From positions 124,001 to 188,000 of the forward strand of contig NZ_BJHU01000005.1 in the NCBI RefSeq assembly GCF_005405905.1: a stretch of DNA of 64,000 bases. The letters are read 5' to 3'. The position numbers were made by a program, and so were the translations under genes. Positions within the stretch are counted from its first letter, which is position 1, and each line of letters begins with the position of its first letter. The notes below the pieces were generated by a model. It made no database searches. It was given only the letters and a program-made list of their open reading frames with translations, and was not told the origin of the DNA. Below, piece after piece: positions 61,556-64,000 of the stretch. This DNA comes from Acidovorax sp. NB1 (GTDB lineage Bacteria > Pseudomonadota > Gammaproteobacteria > Burkholderiales > Burkholderiaceae_C).

Positions 61556-63030
61556 GTGCTGCCGCCATGCACACCGCGCACGCGGCCACGGCCCCCGGCG
61601 CGCCCCGCCCACCCTCGCTGATTCGCCGCCTGATCGCCTGGCAGGCGCTCGCGCTGGTTGTGGCCTGGCTGGCCCTGGCCTCGGTGATGACCTGGGTGGC
61701 GCTGGAGCGCAGCCCCGAAGACATTGACACGCGTCTGCGCGAAACCGCCCGCATCATGGCCGAAGCCGCCAGCGGCCCCGAGGCCACCCTGCCCGCCCGC
61801 ATGCAGGCTGCGCAAGGCGCTCTGCTGCGCATCACCGGCCGCGACCTGCTCGGCATCGCGGGCCTGACCCACACCCGCGTGCTGAACACACAAGGCCAGG
61901 TGCTGTACCGCAGCAGCGATGACGTGCCCTGGCCGGACACCGCCACGGACACACCCAGCAACCCGCCCTGGCACTTTCACACCCAGGCCGCCAGCGACGG
62001 CAGCGTGGTGGTGCAGGTGGCCGAGCCCGGCACACTGCACCTGGGCGCGCTGCTGCCGGTGCTGTGGCTGGTGCTCAAAAGCCAGCTGGGCGTGTTCCTG
62101 TGGCATGGGCTGGTGGTGTGGGTCACGGTGCGCAGCGGGCTCGCACCGCTGCGGCAGCTGGCCCAGCGCATCTCGCGCCGCCGCGCGGGCGACTTGGCGC
62201 CCGTGCAGGTGGACAGGCTCTATGCCGAAACCGCCCCCGTGATCCACGAACTCAACGCCCTGCTCGCCCACGAGGCCCAGCGGCTGGAGGCCGAACGGCG
62301 CTTTCTGGCCGACGCCGCCCACGAACTGCGCACACCCCTGGCCGCCATCAACGCCCAGGCCCACCAGCTGCTCACCGAGCCCGACCCCGCCGCGCGGGCC
62401 GACGCCGCCCATGGGCTGCAGCAGGGCATCACCCGCGCATCGCACCTGCTCACCCAGCTGCTGACCCTGGCCCGCGCCGACGCCGCTGCCCAGCCCGCAG
62501 CCCCGGCCGCCGCGCACGACACACTGGATGTGGCCGACCTGCTGCGCAACCGCGTGGCCCTGCTCGTGCCCCTGGCGCGGGCGCGGCGCATCGAACTGGC
62601 CCTGAACGCCCCAGAACACCTCAGCGCCCGGCTGGACCGCGAAGGCCTGTGCTCCGTCATCGACAACCTGGTGGACAACGCCATCCGCTACGGCGTGGCC
62701 GGTGGCAGCGTGGAAGTCACCCTGGGCGCGGATGGCGCAACTCCCGCAGGCTTCATCGTGCTGCAGGTGCAGGACAACGGCCGGGGCATCGCCCCCGAAC
62801 ACCGCGCCCGGGTGTGGGAGCGCTTCTACCGCATCCCCGGCACCAGCGAGGCGGGCACCGGCCTGGGCCTGGCCATCGCGCAGCGCGTGGTGCAGCGCAT
62901 GGGCGGCACCCTGGGCTTTGCCGACGGGCTGGACGGGCGCGGCGTGGGCCTGCGCTGCGTGTTGCCGCGCGAGCCGCTGGCCGGGCCCGGGGTGCTGCCT
63001 GGGACTGCATCAACGGAAAAATTTGAATAA
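61552..63030 (+). CDS. Sensor histidine kinase (QseC/TctE-like)
   Basis: 492 residues. Two membrane segments (ALALVVAWLALASVMTWV and LGVFLWHGLVVWVTV) flank a periplasmic domain of the 2CSK_N type. A HAMP-like linker, the H-box FLADAAHELRTPLAAINAQA (His near 258), N-box DNLVDNAIRYG, G1 DNGRGIAP and G2 GTGLGLAIA are present. It partners the upstream regulator. The last residues (EKFE) and TAA derive from a dispersed repeat copy. Signal unknown; TctE-like relatives respond to carboxylates. Confidence 0.93.
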   Translation: MSAAAMHTAHAATAPGAPRPPSLIRRLIAWQALALVVAWLALASVMTWVALERSPEDIDTRLRETARIMAEAASGPEATLPARMQAAQGALLRITGRDLLGIAGLTHTRVLNTQGQVLYRSSDDVPWPDTATDTPSNPPWHFHTQAASDGSVVVQVAEPGTLHLGALLPVLWLVLKSQLGVFLWHGLVVWVTVRSGLAPLRQLAQRISRRRAGDLAPVQVDRLYAETAPVIHELNALLAHEAQRLEAERRFLADAAHELRTPLAAINAQAHQLLTEPDPAARADAAHGLQQGITRASHLLTQLLTLARADAAAQPAAPAAAHDTLDVADLLRNRVALLVPLARARRIELALNAPEHLSARLDREGLCSVIDNLVDNAIRYGVAGGSVEVTLGADGATPAGFIVLQVQDNGRGIAPEHRARVWERFYRIPGTSEAGTGLGLAIAQRVVQRMGGTLGFADGLDGRGVGLRCVLPREPLAGPGVLPGTASTEKFE

Positions 63031-63080
63031 AAACAGGCTCTACCGCGCGATAGACAAGCCAAAGAAGCTATCAAAAGAGA
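63024..63080 (-). repeat. Dispersed GATAGCT repeat at the histidine kinase stop codon
   Basis: TGAATAAAAACAGGCTCTAC, CGCGCGATAGACAAGCCAAA, GAAGCTATCAAAAG. The reverse complement aligns with the copy at 29058-29119 over about 48 nt without gaps. It supplies the stop codon of the kinase gene. Confidence 0.72.
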
Positions 63081-63147
63081 AGCAAATCCACACCCGCATC
63101 GCTAGCGCAACCGCAGAGGCACGCCCACCCTTTGCCAGAATGGCGCC

Positions 63148-63648
<501 letters not shown>

Positions 63649-63676
63649 CGCTCTTCTGGCGGCCTTGGGGCCATGC

Positions 63677-64000
63677 TCACCGGCTGCGCTCGGCCGACAC
63701 ATGCCCCTTGTTCACATACATGGCCTGGTCGGCCCGGCGCAGCAGGTCGGCGGCGTTGGTGCCGTCCTGGGGGTAGAGGGCGGTGCCCACGGCGGCGGAC
63801 ACCCGGACCACGCGCCCTTCGCCCAGGTCGATAGGTTGTTCGATGGCGCTCAGCACGCGCCCCATGGCCACGGTGATTTCGGCGGGGTCGATGACGGCGG
63901 TGAGCAGCAGCACGAATTCGTCGCCACCAATGCGCGCCGCCGTGTCGTTGGCGCGCACCTGTTCCAGCAGGCGCTGGCCGGTCACGCGCAGCACTTCGTC
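63677..64000 (-). CDS. GGDEF domain protein, C-terminal part (5' end beyond window)
   Basis: The visible 107 residues are the second half of a diguanylate cyclase domain. They include AARIGGDEFVLLL with an intact GGDEF and the terminal ALYPQDGTNAADLLRRADQA then MYVNKG. An ATG at 63994 exists, but the domain clearly continues upstream past 64000, so the gene is cut by the window edge. It ends within 28 nt of the convergent EVE gene. Confidence 0.88.
   Translation of the reverse strand, partial: DEVLRVTGQRLLEQVRANDTAARIGGDEFVLLLTAVIDPAEITVAMGRVLSAIEQPIDLGEGRVVRVSAAVGTALYPQDGTNAADLLRRADQAMYVNKGHVSAERSR

Overview
The window looks like chromosomal DNA of a Comamonadaceae betaproteobacterium, most likely Acidovorax or a close relative. 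The support is very GC-rich coding sequence, Bug-type periplasmic receptors, a pcm-like/rhodanese/tolC block near waaA, and two families of small dispersed repeats that I associate with this family. I see no rRNA, tRNA, CRISPR, integrase or insertion sequence. It reads as ordinary chromosome with accessory catabolic and resistance cassettes.

Layout. (1) 1-13410, minus strand: a tightly coupled 13-gene unit, mostly joined by ATGA-type overlaps. It holds a GntR/UTRA regulator, a complete branched-chain-amino-acid-type ABC importer, an orphan Bug receptor, an aconitase/LeuCD-like dehydratase pair, a hydantoinase/oxoprolinase pair (HyuA/HyuB), a Cys-less isochorismatase-fold protein and a FAD oxidoreductase cut by the window edge. 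Together they predict uptake and breakdown of an unknown cyclic amide or related acid. (2) 13591-18741, plus: TetR regulator with an RND efflux adaptor and pump. (3) 18776-21280, plus: pcm-like methyltransferase, rhodanese and TolC. (4) 21288-27344, minus: a c-di-GMP protein, WaaA (Kdo transferase), a nitrilase-fold protein and phosphomannomutase. (5) 27493-34644, plus: Ada-AlkA glycosylase, Ogt, an EamA exporter and a large PAS-GGDEF-EAL protein. (6) 34899-36800, minus: PrpE. (7) 37102-40415, plus: a chromate cassette chrB-chrA plus a superoxide dismutase-rhodanese fusion. (8) 40557-45042, minus: isochorismatase hydrolase, an archaeal-like PRPP synthetase beside an AMP/thymidine phosphorylase, and a PQQ-type aldose dehydrogenase. 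(9) 45236-48012: small envelope proteins and a class III cyclase. (10) 48025-52486: a MHETase-like tannase-family lipoprotein, Bug receptor and DUF3237 protein, with a divergent LuxR regulator. (11) 52705-59107, plus: outer-membrane-like protein, SNF2 helicase, and an ada / 2OG-oxygenase / alkB repair operon. (12) 59127-64000: DUF3592 and DUF3060 proteins, a two-component system, an EVE protein and a truncated GGDEF protein.

The observations most worth following are the catabolic unit in (1), the MHETase-like cluster in (10), the AMP phosphorylase/PRPP synthetase pair in (8), the SOD-rhodanese fusion in (7), and a roughly 48-nt dispersed repeat. One repeat copy is read in frame inside waaA, another encodes a signal peptide, and two supply stop codons. 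All functional statements come from reading motifs; no database search was run.
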